The translations under genes were made by a program, and so were the position numbers. Below, piece by piece: positions 1-10,180 of a DNA stretch of 64,000 nucleotides. The notes under the pieces were generated by a model. That model was given only the letters and a program-made list of their open reading frames with translations. It had not been told where the DNA came from and ran no database searches. This DNA is from Antennarius striatus. Its lineage: Eukaryota; Chordata; Actinopteri; Lophiiformes; Antennariidae. The stretch is from contig NC_090783.1 in the NCBI RefSeq assembly GCF_040054535.1, forward strand, positions 1,509,501-1,573,500, in the 5' to 3' direction. Position 1 is the stretch's first letter. Every line of letters starts with the position of its first letter.

Positions 1-954
1 ATGCTGCTCAGTTGGTTTGGCAACCATTAACTTAGATATATGGATATGCTCTATTGATCCCAAACTGGGAAATTTACAATCCGTCCCGAAGACACTGGAC
101 CTCCTGCCTTTTGGCTGACTCCTTGTTACCCTTAATCAGTCCTATAAAGGGGGTGTGATGCTGGTGTGGAGGGGGGGAGCAGTGCTGTGTGAAGAGGGAG
201 GACACACCCTTGCGGTGTACCGATATTAAGGATAAGAGTGGAAGAGCTGTGGTCTCTGATCCTAAGACTCTGGGGTCTGAGATAGTCTAGATCTGATCCC
301 TTCAGGGCCACTGTAATACTGGAGTATGTTCAAACACGTGTGTCATCAGCGTATGAAGAGAGAAATATCCCGTTACAGTATTATACCAAACGGAAACAGG
401 TACAGATTAAGCATCAGTATCTCGAGGACTGACCCCTGTGGGACACCACAAAACGTTTCTTTCCATAGGTTTCAAACGAGAAAAGAGCGCTCAGAAAATT
501 CAGCTTTCTGCCTGGACTGAAGAGAAATTGTTGATCATTATATTGTAACCAGACATTTTACTTGGGCTGAAATACTCAGTGAGTTCTTCATCAAAGCACA
601 CCCAGTTTTATTGCATCCAGAGATCTTACCTCATATTTGGGACCAGGGCTACGTAGTGACAATCAAGGTGAACTGATATCTCTTGATGTTGAGTTTATGT
701 AGGGAATGATTCATGTTTACAGGTTCCTGTCAAACAGAATAACGTCTGTTTGTCATTCCCACAGAACCCTTCACCAACCGCAAACAAAAGTTAACTTTTG
801 AAATTGAATTTAATAAATCTAGACTAGCTTACAAGTTATTTTACCAAAGTTAATCCAAACTGAGAAAGTTTAAAGGTTTACAGCTGGCACTGATTGGTCC
901 AGTCTGAAGACGGAGAGGAACGGACAGTCGTTTGAAGTTAATCATTCACATTCA

Positions 955-1070
955 TGGGCAGGATGTTGGCGCAGTGGGTAACGCAGTCACCTCCCAGCCA
1001 GAAGGTTGTGGGTTCGATTCTTTTCAGCTGGAATAGGCCCTAGCAACAGTTGTGGTCCTTGTGGTGGAAA
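955..1070 (+). repeat. tRNA-like-headed dispersed fish repeat (SINE-like fragment)
   Basis: TGGCGCAGTGGG resembles a tRNA A box, and GGTTGTGGGTTCGATTC about 35 bp later resembles a B box. The same head appears inverted at the right end of the repeat at 22,990-23,197 (CACTGCGCCACC). It is not a functional tRNA: there is no acceptor-stem pairing. Confidence 0.6.
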
Positions 1071-1205
1071 AGTGGTACAATTTGGAAAACGGTTGGATGG
1101 ATGAGCGAAGTTACCTTTATGTGGGGTAAATCAGGAAATATAGGGGCTAAATCTGACATTTTCTGTCCAGATTTTCTGTCCAGAGACTGTCCAGATTTGT
1201 TAATT

Positions 1206-1351
1206 CAATCCACTGGACTTTAAGACAACTTCTTGAAGATGTTTCACCTCTCATCTTCTTCAGTTCTAGTTCTACTTCACTAGAACTGAAGAAGCCTCTT
1301 GGATGAGAGGTGAAAAGTCTTCAAGAAACTGTCTTAAAGTCCAGTGGATTG
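1206..1351. mobile_element. Foldback (hairpin) MITE
   Basis: Near-palindrome: a left arm beginning CAATCCACTGGACTTTAAG is repeated inverted at the right end (CTTAAAGTCCAGTGGATTG) around a short TCTACTT loop. The left arm has lost about 10 bp (AAGAGGCTTC) that the right arm keeps. Same family as the larger element at 23,654-24,218. Confidence 0.85.
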
Positions 1352-2447
1352 ATTTAAAAGCTTTGGATAGCTATAACCTGGATAACTCATGGTGAGCCCC
1401 AACACTGTTTTAGGAGTTGGGCAGCTAATAGCCCAAAAGCACTATGGTAGTTATGTTATGCTGTGTTCGTCTTTCGTGTGGTTCCTCGTTGCACAGACAT
1501 GATAAAATGTCAGTAACGTCGCTCAAAGCCGAGGCCAGACATCACAACACAAACGTTTAGTTTCACTTCTTTGTGTTTATTGACTTGGTCATTCGTTGTT
1601 TCCATCAACACTGGTGAAAAAGGTTACAGCGGCCCCGATGTTAAAACCACATCCGTTGTCGAGTTATTAAAGTTCACTGTTCTAACATGTAATGGAACGT
1701 ACATTCATACTCTTTAATATCTGTGTAAATATTTTTTTTAATATATATTGCATGATATATTTTTCGGCACTCGGACACGTTTTGACATACTGATTATTAT
1801 TACAATTATTATAAATCAATGTGCAAAAAAAAAAAAAAATACAAGATTGCATCAACACGGATACTGGCCTCATTTGGCCATTGTCAAACATTCACTTTTC
1901 AAAAATCTGCATTTTTTTTTCCTTCTTCTGTACCTTTTTAGCTTTAATCTGAAGCAAATGCGTACTCGTTGACACTCGGTACACACTTTTGTCGACCGTA
2001 TTTCGTTTTTGAACGTCATCTTAATCAAATCCGATGTCTTGTTTAATAAGCACGGCTGATCTTGTGCAGATCGTTGTCTTGGAATGATTGATAGCAAGTG
2101 GATTAAGGTAATCCGCTCCGTTGGCCGGAGCGAAAAACTTACAGCTTACAGGTTGAGAAAACCAAACAGTCAAACACTCGGGTGTGAGTGGACGTGATGC
2201 TCTGATCACACACTTTGGTGCGATAAGTTTCAAAGCAAATAAGAGAGCAGCTGTCAGCCTGGCCGTTTACGAGAAGTAAATCAGTGACACGGACATTGTA
2301 GGTGACGAGTGGAAGTGACACGTGTTCCGCCCCTTAACCTGCTTCACATTGACATTTTCAGGATATCTAACTGATGTTTCGTTAAGTTATTGCTTGCGGA
2401 TTTACTTCCACATTGCTCCCCGTAATCGTGCTTTTATTTCAAAAAGG

Positions 2448-2448
<1 letters not shown>

Positions 2449-2497
<49 letters not shown>
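2449..2497. repeat. (TG)n microsatellite
   Basis: About 24 uninterrupted TG units, inside the inferred GLIS2 3' UTR, where they would be transcribed as CA. Confidence 0.97.
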
Positions 2498-2500
<3 letters not shown>

Positions 2501-2771
2501 AGCAGTCAGTGGGAATTGTCAAGCACGATCCGCTTTAGTGATTGTCCACTGCAAAAAGATACGACTGGAAAATAAGATGTCTGTGAGACATCTGTTGTCA
2601 CCTCCATATACATGGACTTTTATTTTGAAAGGCGTTAAACTGTTGTCGTGGCGACGCTTGAAAGCTGTCCTTTAGTGATGAGTTCAACGCGTCAGGACAT
2701 CTGGAAACTCCGGCGTTTTTGTGATGCAACACAAAAAGTTTGTCGAGTTTTTACGCAAAGACTTTCAATCT

Positions 2772-2772
<1 letters not shown>

Positions 2773-2840
<68 letters not shown>
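2773..2840. repeat. (CA)n microsatellite
   Basis: 34 uninterrupted CA units ending 25 bp downstream of the GLIS2 stop codon; transcribed as UG in the GLIS2 message. Confidence 0.97.
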
Positions 2841-2842
<2 letters not shown>

Positions 2843-2864
2843 GTTCTATGCTGGGGTACCCATG

Positions 2865-3502
2865 CTAGCTAACGACAGCCGGCTTGAGGAGCAGGGCCCT
2901 CTGGGGGACGACCAACCAGGACAAAGCGTCAGTCCTTCTGGGCGTCGCCAGGTTCAGCACCTCCTCCTCTTCCTCCCCTTCCTCCTCTTCGCTTCTGCTC
3001 TCCACCCCCATCATCTGTCCCAGACTCCTCAGCGCCCCCAGCCCGAACATGGACGCCGCTCCAAAGTGCAGCAGAGCGGAATCGGAGAGTCCGAGCGGCC
3101 CGATGCCGCCTCCCCCTCCGCCCATGGGGAACAGCGCCCCCCTGTGGTGACCCAGGGCCCCGGCTTGGCAGAACGCAGAGAGAGGAAACGAAGACCCCAG
3201 GCCCCCAAGGAGTGCCGCAGCGGGCCTGGGGATGACGATGCGGGCCCCACCCGCGGCGTGCAGCTCGGCGGCGCTCCGGTGCCCCGGGTGGGGCAGTTTG
3301 CCTGGCTCCTGGGCTACAAAGTGGCCGTGCGCCTTGATGTGCTTGCGCAGCGAGCTGGGGTCCGTGTAGCGCTTCAGGCAGCCCGCCATCTTGCAGCAGT
3401 AGGGCTTGTCCACGTAGTGCGTGCGCGTGTGTTTGAAGCGGTCGCTGGAGTTGGAGTAGCGTTTGCTGCAGCCTTCGTACGGACAAATGTAGGGTTTCTC
3501 TC
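2865..3502 (-). CDS. glis2: GLIS2 last coding exon (fingers 4-5 and C-terminal domain)
   Basis: Acceptor CGTCTCCAG (AG at 3504-3503), 638 nt including TAG at 2867-2865. It completes the GEKP linker, then fingers 4 and 5 ending [11 protein letters not shown] 150-residue Pro/Gly/Ala-rich tail follows, with an acidic stretch and the terminal [19 protein letters not shown] long open frame on the opposite strand here is an antisense shadow. Confidence 0.93.
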
Positions 3503-6500
3503 CTGGAGACGAGAAGATGGCGTCAACAGTTAGCATCGGAAATAGATGTAACTTATAAATGTAACTCAATGTAACGTAACAAAAATGTAACTACAGTATT
3601 TTCCGTGAAATAAAGGCACACTGGATTGTATGGTGCACCTCCAATGAGTGGTCTATTTTTAAAAAAAGGTTTTCGTACATAAGGCGCACTGGATTATAAA
3701 ACACATCTGAGAACTGATCTTCATTGAATGGTCTATTTTAAAACTTTTTTCATATATAAGTCACATTGAATTATAAGAAATTGAGAAAATTAAAGGCTTT
3801 AAGGTGCGCCTTATAGTGCGGAAAATACTGTAACTACTTTATGTCAAATAACTCTGAATTTATTACTTATTAAAGTTACAAACGTTACAGTTACACAGAA
3901 AAATGTTTGTTTCTCCGATATGAAGTAATACTATATAAATTAATAATATAATTAATAATATAACCTTTTAATTTATCAGGTTATTAAACCCATAGAACTC
4001 CATCAATCAAGGATCAAACTATCAATGAATAAAGAAAAATAACATCAAACACAAGTTAGGACGTTAACTTTGTTCGAAACGTGTTTTTTAAAATGGGCTG
4101 AACTACTGCATTGTGGGAAATGTAGTTTTTGTTTAGAGCACACTTTTTTTCAATCTTTCATTGAAAATTTTTCAATGATGCTCTCGCAGGCCAGATCAAA
4201 TGATTTGGCGGGCCACATTTGGCCCCCGGGCCTTCAGTTTGACACCGAGGGTTCACTTCACCACGGGTAAGTATTTTCCTTTGTTGTTTTATATTGAATC
4301 CAACACACACAAAAAAAAAGTACGAGCGTTCCAACGCTCCCGCCTGAGGGGACACTTCCTTGTGTGCTGAAGGAGTGAAGGGTTTACAAAGGAGGACCAG
4401 GACCCAGAAGAAGGATTTAAACAAACAAGGACGTGACAAAGCAAACAATAATCACAAGCTGTGGGACGTCACGGCTTTTTCACATGTGTGTGTTTGAATT
4501 GGCTCCGTCGGTGTGACGGTGCTCAGGAGTGGGTGCAGAAAGACCTGTAAAGCAACAGGGACCGTGGATGGAAAACTACCCCCCCTCCCCCTCCCCAGGG
4601 GCTGTTAGGCTTCGTAATCCGCCCCGCCAAACTTGTTTAAACTATATAATTAATATAATGAAGTAAATTCAGTTGTAAAATAATTGTATATGCACGCTTT
4701 GCTGCCTGTTCAAGATGTATTTAAATAAAGTTTGAGTTTGACAATCACGTGTGTGTGTCGTGACTTCTGCCTGTGTGAAGTCATAATTTTTATGTTTTTA
4801 TGGCGCTTTCAGGCTTATGGTTTCCTCATCTCACCTGGTTTACCTTCTGTGACCATCCAGTAAAGGAGAATGCTTAAACCAACACCCCCCACCCCGGTCA
4901 TGAACTGTAAGGGTAACGCGGATGTAAAGGGCAAATTATTTCTAATTTTGATCTGTTTTTTTTTTTTTCACTGTCCCCAAAATAAACCACTAAAACTTTA
5001 TTCATCCATTCTTCTCCTTAAACACTAGATAATCCCTAAAAATCATCTCGTTTTCAGACGTTAATCCCAAATCCGTGTCGTAATCCCCGTTCACACCAGG
5101 TGAAAAGGGGTTTGCGGATCTGGATGCGGTGCGTTCAGGGAACCCACCTGTGTGTGAGCGGGTGTGTATCTTCAGGTTCTCCAGCCGGGAGAAGCTCTTG
5201 CTACAGGTGGGGCAGTGGTGCGGCTTCTCGTTGGTGTGTGTCCGGATGTGGATCAACATTTTATACCTGGAGAACACACAAGAAGCATCGATGGAACACG
5301 GTCATCTTGGATTTTTGAACATATTTGAACTTTTTGTTTGCATCGCGTCCCTCTGAAACCGTCTCCTTATCAACCTCGGTTCTCCGAGGAACTTGAACCT
5401 GTTAGGTGTTTCCGTTTAACGATGACTCAAAAGGTTCTGACCTTTTATTATCAGGGAAGTCTAAATGTCCAGAATGTGTAACGCTAAATAAAACATATAT
5501 AATATATATCATTCATTTCCAGACATAATTATTATTATCCATCAGAGGGTGTAAAAGTGTTTAGAAAGGGTGTTTCTATACCTGGCATTGAAGCCTCGCC
5601 CGTTTCGGGCGCAGCCCTCCCACTGGCAGCAGTACCCAGAATCCTTTTCAGGCTTGACGTGGAAGTCGTTGATGTGATCCACCAGATCCTGCAGCGAGTC
5701 GAAAAGCAGGCGGCACTGGAGGGGGGAGGAGGAGGAGGAGGACGAGAAAAAACTGGGGGGTCAAGGAGGCGCCGGTAACGTCCGAAACACTAAAATGTAG
5801 CGTCGGATCCAGCAGCATTTATTTAGCGATAATAAAAACGTTTACATTATTTTTCTGTCATATTTCAAACTTATCTCGCCTACTTTCACACTAACGTGTG
5901 TTAAATTATCTCCTTTTGTTGCAGAAATCGTGTAAAACACCATTTAAACAATTATCTTTTATCACACTTATGGTTCATCTTATCTGATCTTACCTCATGA
6001 TATACCCTAGAAGCACATGTTCCAAGAGGTCAAGGTGAAACTTTCAGGACAAACAATAATCCACACCCAGTGGGGTTTGGATTTTCCAGTGATAACACAA
6101 CCGCAATTTATCTGTAATTACTTTTAAATAAATGACAGCAGTGATAAATGAAGCCAACAAATAATTCTAGTGTTGAATTTTGTTCACAAAAGTCACTCCA
6201 TCTCTTGTCTTTTCCCGACTGCAGGTTATAATGTGTGTTCTCAGCACCACCTAGTGGTCACAGGTATATCGTCAGCCCTCTGCCACGCCACAGAAGTTCA
6301 ACGCATCTGATTGGAAGACGATTCGTGTGACACTGTTGTGAACGTGATTCGCTTGAACGCACCTTCATCCAGCGGCAGGTCAGCTGACCGTCGAACGACG
6401 GCTCCGGCGAAATCTGCCTGTCCCTGTTTGGACCAATGAACATCGAGGAGGGAAAGCTGTAGGTCCTGGGTGGACTTCTGAGTGGCAGGTAGAACGGGTA

Positions 6501-7207
6501 CCCGTGAGGAGAAGCTCCGCCCTCCACGCTTCGGTGACGAACCGCTTCCTGAAAGCGAGGAAGACGAAGGGAGTCAAGGAGAGTGGGGTTTGCGCGGCTG
6601 GAGGCCGTCGTCTCCACCTGGACTCACCTGGGAGAAGAGGTGTGGCTGAGGACTCCGGCTGCTGTGGGGGGACTCCAGCGGGGAGGAAGGGGAGAGGGAG
6701 GAGGGGGAGGAAGGAGACGGGGAGAGGGAGGACGCGTGCCGGGATGAGGGTGACAGGCTGAGGTCCATCGCTGGGGGGCTGAAGCAGGACCCGGGTCGCT
6801 CCTGACAGGGAGACTGGGGATCTGTACCGGGGGTAAAAAGACGACAATGTCACGTCTCTCTCCACATGTGTCCAACTCATGGCCCGGGGGCCAAATGTGG
6901 CCCGCCACATCATTTTATGCGGCCCCCAAGACAATAAACGGTCAGAGTGTGTAAAAATACATAGGTCAAAAACGTGCTTTGAACAAAAACGACATTTCCC
7001 ACAATGCATTTTAACTTTGACTGAAACGTTGTGAACAAAGTTAACGTCCTAACTCGTGTCTGATGTTATTTTTATTGATTGATTGATAGTTTGATCCTTG
7101 ATTGATGGAGTTCTGTGGGTTTAATAACCTGACAAATTAAAAGGATTTATGTTAGAACAGAGAAACAAACAAACATAGTTTTGTCTAACTGCAATGTTTT
7201 TAAGTTG

Positions 7208-7288
<81 letters not shown>

Positions 7289-7760
7289 ATATATATTATA
7301 CATCTGGCCCTTAGAGGACAGCCATTATGCTGATGTGGCCCTTGGTGAAAATGAGTTTGACACCCGTGCCCTGGACGTTCCCACTGACACAGACGCCGTG
7401 TTGTGTGGTTAACCGTGTCGGGTCGGCGTCACGCCGGCGTCACGCTCTTCTGGTTACGAAGGCGCACAAACCCGCTGACTGGATTTACAAAATTAAATTA
7501 AGGAGAGAACAGAGAATCCACTCAGACAGCAGCAGCATCGGGAACGATCGGTCCGAATCACTGCCGTGGCAACGGTAACCCCGGTGACCCTCACCTGGCG
7601 AGGAGGGCGGGGAAGGAAAGGTGGCGCATAAGAGGCGTGGTCGCGTGGCGGCGAGGGGGGCGCAGATAGACGAGGGACACGCCCTCTTTCCCAACCTCGC
7701 CCGACCATCCGACCGTCCCGAGGGAAGCTTCAAGTCCAACGGCTCGTCCAATGACAGCAT
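2865..7760 (-). CDS. glis2: GLIS2-type Gli-similar Kruppel zinc-finger transcription factor (whole coding region, 6 exons)
   Basis: Nuclear C2H2 zinc-finger transcription factor of the GLI/GLIS/ZIC group; known GLIS2 proteins bind GLI-type DNA sites and repress or activate, with roles in kidney and neural tissue. I joined six exons on the minus strand: 7760-7595, 6821-6628, 6548-6363, 5715-5582, 5266-5148 and 3502-2865. Every junction is GT-AG and phases agree (1,0,0,2,1), giving 478 codons plus TAG, against 524 in human GLIS2. The N-terminus [12 protein letters not shown] and the C-terminus ending LLLKPAVVS are GLIS2 hallmarks. Residues 56-120 are Ser/Pro-rich with DLSLSPSS. Five fingers span about 178-325: C178/C183/H196/H201; C212/C217/H233/H237; C245/C248/H261/H265; C273/C278/H291/H295; C303/C308/H321/H325. 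The TNEKP and TGEKP linkers are present. The tail has an acidic run before VLNLATP. Introns hold hAT-like repeats. Teleosts often keep two copies (a/b); I cannot tell which this is. Confidence 0.93.
3545..4252 (-). mobile_element. hAT-like non-autonomous element, inverted and truncated, in the GLIS2 last intron
   Basis: Reverse copy of the family seen at 6,864-7,366 and 61,966-62,733. It carries CGGGCCACATTTGGCCCCCG and the terminal CAGTTTGACACC, CATTGTGGGAAATGTAG, and the internal block around ATCAAGGATCAAACTATC. The end that should read GGCCAGATGTAAC is truncated at its left. It is interrupted by a second MITE at 3,594-3,830. Confidence 0.75.
3594..3830. mobile_element. MITE with CAGTATTTTCCG terminal inverted repeats, nested in the hAT-like element
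   Basis: Ends CAGTATTTTCCG and CGGAAAATACTG are exact inverted repeats. Internal GGCGCAC/GTGCGCC motifs and two copies of an AATG(A/G)(A/G)TGGTCTATTTT block are visible. TAACTA flanks both sides directly, and the uninterrupted copy at 62.6 kb has a single TAACTA at the same place, so this is a 6-bp target-site duplication. Confidence 0.85.
5148..5266 (-). CDS. glis2: GLIS2 coding exon 5 (end of finger 2 and finger 3)
   Basis: Acceptor TTCTCCAG (AG at 5268-5267), 119 nt, donor ACAG/GTGGGT (GT at 5147-5146), phase 2 to 1. It encodes [11 protein letters not shown], the TNEKP linker and the whole of finger 3 (CPTC, HTRSH). The longer open frame running downstream of 5148 is intron read-through. 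Confidence 0.92.
5582..5715 (-). CDS. glis2: GLIS2 coding exon 4 (zinc fingers 1 and 2)
   Basis: Acceptor CCCCCCTCCAG (AG at 5717-5716), 134 nt, donor CCAG/GTATAG (GT at 5581-5580), phase 0 to 2. It encodes finger 1 from its second cysteine ([12 protein letters not shown]), the HVKPEKDSG linker, and finger 2 up to GRGFNA. These match the GLIS2 family almost residue for residue. Confidence 0.92.
6363..6548 (-). CDS. glis2: GLIS2 coding exon 3 (start of zinc finger 1)
   Basis: Acceptor CGCTTTCAG (AG at 6550-6549), donor AAG/GTGCGT (GT at 6362-6361), 186 nt, phase 0 to 0. It encodes residues 121-182, with FYLPLRSPP (compare FFLPLGS in mammals) and LTCRWMK, which carries the first cysteine of finger 1. 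The finger is therefore split by an intron between CRWMK and its second cysteine. Confidence 0.88.
6628..6821 (-). CDS. glis2: GLIS2 coding exon 2 (Ser/Pro-rich N-terminal region)
   Basis: Acceptor CGGTACAG (AG at 6823-6822); 194 nt entered in phase 1 and left in phase 0; donor CAG/GTGAGT. It encodes residues 56-120, very rich in Ser and Pro, including the [10 protein letters not shown] block that matches the VDLSLSPPS block of mammalian GLIS2. The low-complexity Ser/Pro run comes from CTCC-rich DNA and is likely length-variable. Confidence 0.85.
6864..7366 (+). mobile_element. hAT-like non-autonomous element in a GLIS2 intron
   Basis: Begins GTGTCCAACTCATGGCCCGG and ends ATGAGTTTGACACCCGTG, imperfect terminal inverted repeats. 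The internal CCACATCATTTTATG and TTTCCCACAATGCA blocks are shared with the 61,966 copy. A long (TA)n array has grown inside it. It lies in the intron between GLIS2 coding exons 1 and 2. The hAT assignment is by family resemblance; no transposase is encoded. Confidence 0.75.
7210..7282. repeat. (TA)n microsatellite
   Basis: About 36 TA units inside the hAT-like element; absent from the copies at 3.5-4.2 and 62 kb, so it expanded after insertion. Confidence 0.95.
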
Positions 7761-7786
7761 GGCTGACGGTAGCTCCGCCCCCACAC
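7595..7786 (-). CDS. glis2: GLIS2 first coding exon (with short 5' UTR part)
   Basis: The exon starts after a pyrimidine-rich acceptor (CTTTCACCTCCTCAG, AG at 7788-7787). It has 26 nt of leader, and the ATG is at 7760-7758. It encodes 55 residues beginning [12 protein letters not shown] and ends CCA G before the donor GTGAGG (GT at 7594-7593), phase 1. The acceptor upstream of the ATG implies at least one further non-coding 5' exon. This start is preferred over the longer upstream open frame because that extension crosses the acceptor and the known family N-terminus begins here. Confidence 0.88.
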
Positions 7787-8686
7787 CTGAGGAGGTGAAA
7801 GAACACACAAAACATCAGTTCACTCCTTATTCCTGACAGGAGTCTTGTGATCATGTGGGTTTGTTTAGCGATCCTCTGGATTTCTGTGGTCCGGCTTCGC
7901 CGAGGGGCTCGTTCTGTTCGTCTTTAAGAACTTTTTTTTTTTTTTTTGACAGTACTTTTCCACCCGTAGACGCGCTGCGTGACACTTCTGGGCGTAGCAT
8001 GAGACAAAAAAGCAACCCCTTGACCGTGACTCAACTCATTACTTCTCGTGAGACCAAATGACTCAAGACCCTCACACACACTTCAAAGGGAAACAGGAAA
8101 TATTTTTCGGTGGAAACTACGGAGGAAAAAAAAAAAAATCCGCGGGGGAAACGAACCAAAACCTTCACGCGAATGTGCGACAGCTGCAGCAGAGGTGGAC
8201 GGAAACAACACGGAGGCTGACACGTTTGGGTCACGCGTGCATCGGCAGAGGCTGCTGGCGGCCAATCGTGATCGTTAACAGATGAATATTAATGATTATT
8301 GATCCATTACATGTGTGTGTCAGTCGTCACTCAACGCATCACGGGAGGAAATAAGCGGGAGTTCTCAGAAAGTGTCCAATCAGAGTGAGCGACAGGTGTG
8401 AAAACCTTTTCCCGCCCTTTTTTTTTTTTTTTTTCCACGCCAAATCCAGTTGAACCAAGCTAAGCTAACCGATGCTAACCAGCATCAACACAACACACAC
8501 TCTCCAACGACAGCTAGCAGGGATTCGACCTAACAACGTCTTCGACTCGCTGTCACAATAGATTCCTCCGCCATCCCCAACAGCCCCGCCCCCCCGACAT
8601 AATATGAGGCCGAGGCTAAGCCACAATGAAGTCAGTGTTTAGGTCGTCCTGCTGGCCCGCGTCTTCACCACACTGGTTTTACATTC

Positions 8687-8689
<3 letters not shown>

Positions 8690-8769
<80 letters not shown>

Positions 8770-8857
8770 CCATATGCATCCCGGCACGCACGCAAACTGA
8801 AGTCACATCATGCACAAAACTCCCAACCACACGTGACCCCCCCCCTCCCCCAACACA

Positions 8858-8891
<34 letters not shown>

Positions 8892-8892
8892 A
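8690..8892. repeat. Two (CA)n microsatellites
   Basis: Arrays at 8,690-8,766 (one ATA interruption) and 8,852-8,892, in the same orientation, about 85 bp apart. Confidence 0.95.
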
Positions 8893-8981
8893 CCTCCAGC
8901 AGCTCCACCCCTTGTTTTCCCTCAATGACCTGTGTTTGGGCAGCGAGCCCAGACCCTCTTATGGATCCCCTACTGCCTAGC

Positions 8982-9114
<133 letters not shown>

Positions 9115-9830
9115 CAAGCATGGTGTGGGCTCCAGCCCCGTCTTTGATCTGCACCTTTAAAACGTGACCAAAATCGCCCCCCTACTCCACCCCAATTGGG
9201 TGTAAAGCACATTAACACACTCCAGCCCCCCCCTCCCACAGGAAACCTTTGCCTCCTCGACGCCCTGATCTGGCCTCTCCCTCCCCATTTCTTTTTTCAC
9301 CTCCCTCCCTCTTACCCCTTCCTGTGGTTTTCCTCTCCCAGTCCTCCAGCAGAGCATACCTCTCCCCCGTTCTCCTCCCCTCTCAACCTCCCACTCCGTT
9401 TTCTTCTCTCCCATTTTTTATTCTTTGGGGCAGTTTTGAACTCCCTTCCTCACTTTTCCAACACATGACTTCAGAATGTTCTGTATAAGGAGTCATACAA
9501 AGAACTACTTTTATATTCTGATGCTGAAATAAAAAGAAAGTTGGTCTTTGAATAAGAGGAATATATTCCACAGGGGGGGGCAGGGACACAACTATATGTC
9601 AGCCCATGTTCTTTAGAGGTTGCATCGTTTGATCTTTCTGTCCCGCAACCTTATAAGGTATTATGCAACGCTCCCGCAACAGCAAGGATGACAGGGGGCT
9701 TTGTTTTAGTAACTTGGAGGCATCAGGGGACGGGGGAGAGAGACTGGCTTTAAAAGCTGAGATGCAAACGTGGAAACTGGAGCCATTTGGATGCAGCTGG
9801 ACACCTGTTCCAACAGCGAACAGATGGGTA

Positions 9831-10180
9831 AGGGTTAAGAACGAGGAGGCAAACGAGGGTTAAGAACGAGGAGGCAAACGAGGGTTAAGAATGAAGAGGC
9901 AAACGAGGGTTAAGAACGAAGAGGTAAACGAGGGTTAAGAATGAAGAGGCAAACGAGGGTTAAGAACGAAGAGGCAAACGAGGGTTAAGAATGAAGAGGC
10001 AAACGAGGGTTAAGAACGAAGAGGCAAACGAGGGTTAAGAACGAGGAGGCAAACAAGGGTTAAGAATGAAGAGGTAAACGAGGGTTAAAAACGAAGAGGC
10101 AAACGAGGGTTAGGAAAGAGGAGGCAAACGAGGGTTAAGAACGAGGAGGCAAAGGAGGGATGAGAACGAGGAGGCAAACG
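9831..10180. repeat. 25-bp minisatellite, 14 units
   Basis: Unit AGGGTTAAGAACGAGGAGGC plus AAACG, 25 bp; 350 bp is exactly 14 units. Variants alternate between AACGAGGAGG and AATGAAGAGG, giving partial higher-order pairing in the middle; units 12-14 are the most diverged. No function visible. Confidence 0.95.

Larger units (their letters stand above)
1..2414. other. Non-coding spacer downstream of GLIS2
   Basis: No open frame here looks like a protein. The stretch holds a tRNA-like-headed dispersed repeat (about 955-1070), a foldback MITE (1206-1351) and AT-rich unique sequence. Confidence 0.7.
2415..2864 (-). other. glis2: GLIS2 3' UTR (inferred)
   Basis: Starting 25 nt past the stop, the mRNA would carry about 34 UG repeats (plus-strand CA array 2773-2840), and about 275 nt later a CA array (plus-strand TG array 2449-2497). 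Minus-strand AATAAA signals lie at 2624-2619 and 2438-2433. Cleavage after the second would keep both arrays in the transcript. The 3' end is inferred from these signals only. Confidence 0.5.

Noticed and set aside
960..1015. tRNA gene
   Set aside because: A- and B-box-like words are present but no cloverleaf stems pair; it is the head of a dispersed repeat.
2721..3533. 270-codon open frame on the plus strand across the GLIS2 last exon
   Set aside because: It starts in a CA microsatellite (His-Thr run) and is the antisense shadow of the zinc-finger exon; no family resemblance.
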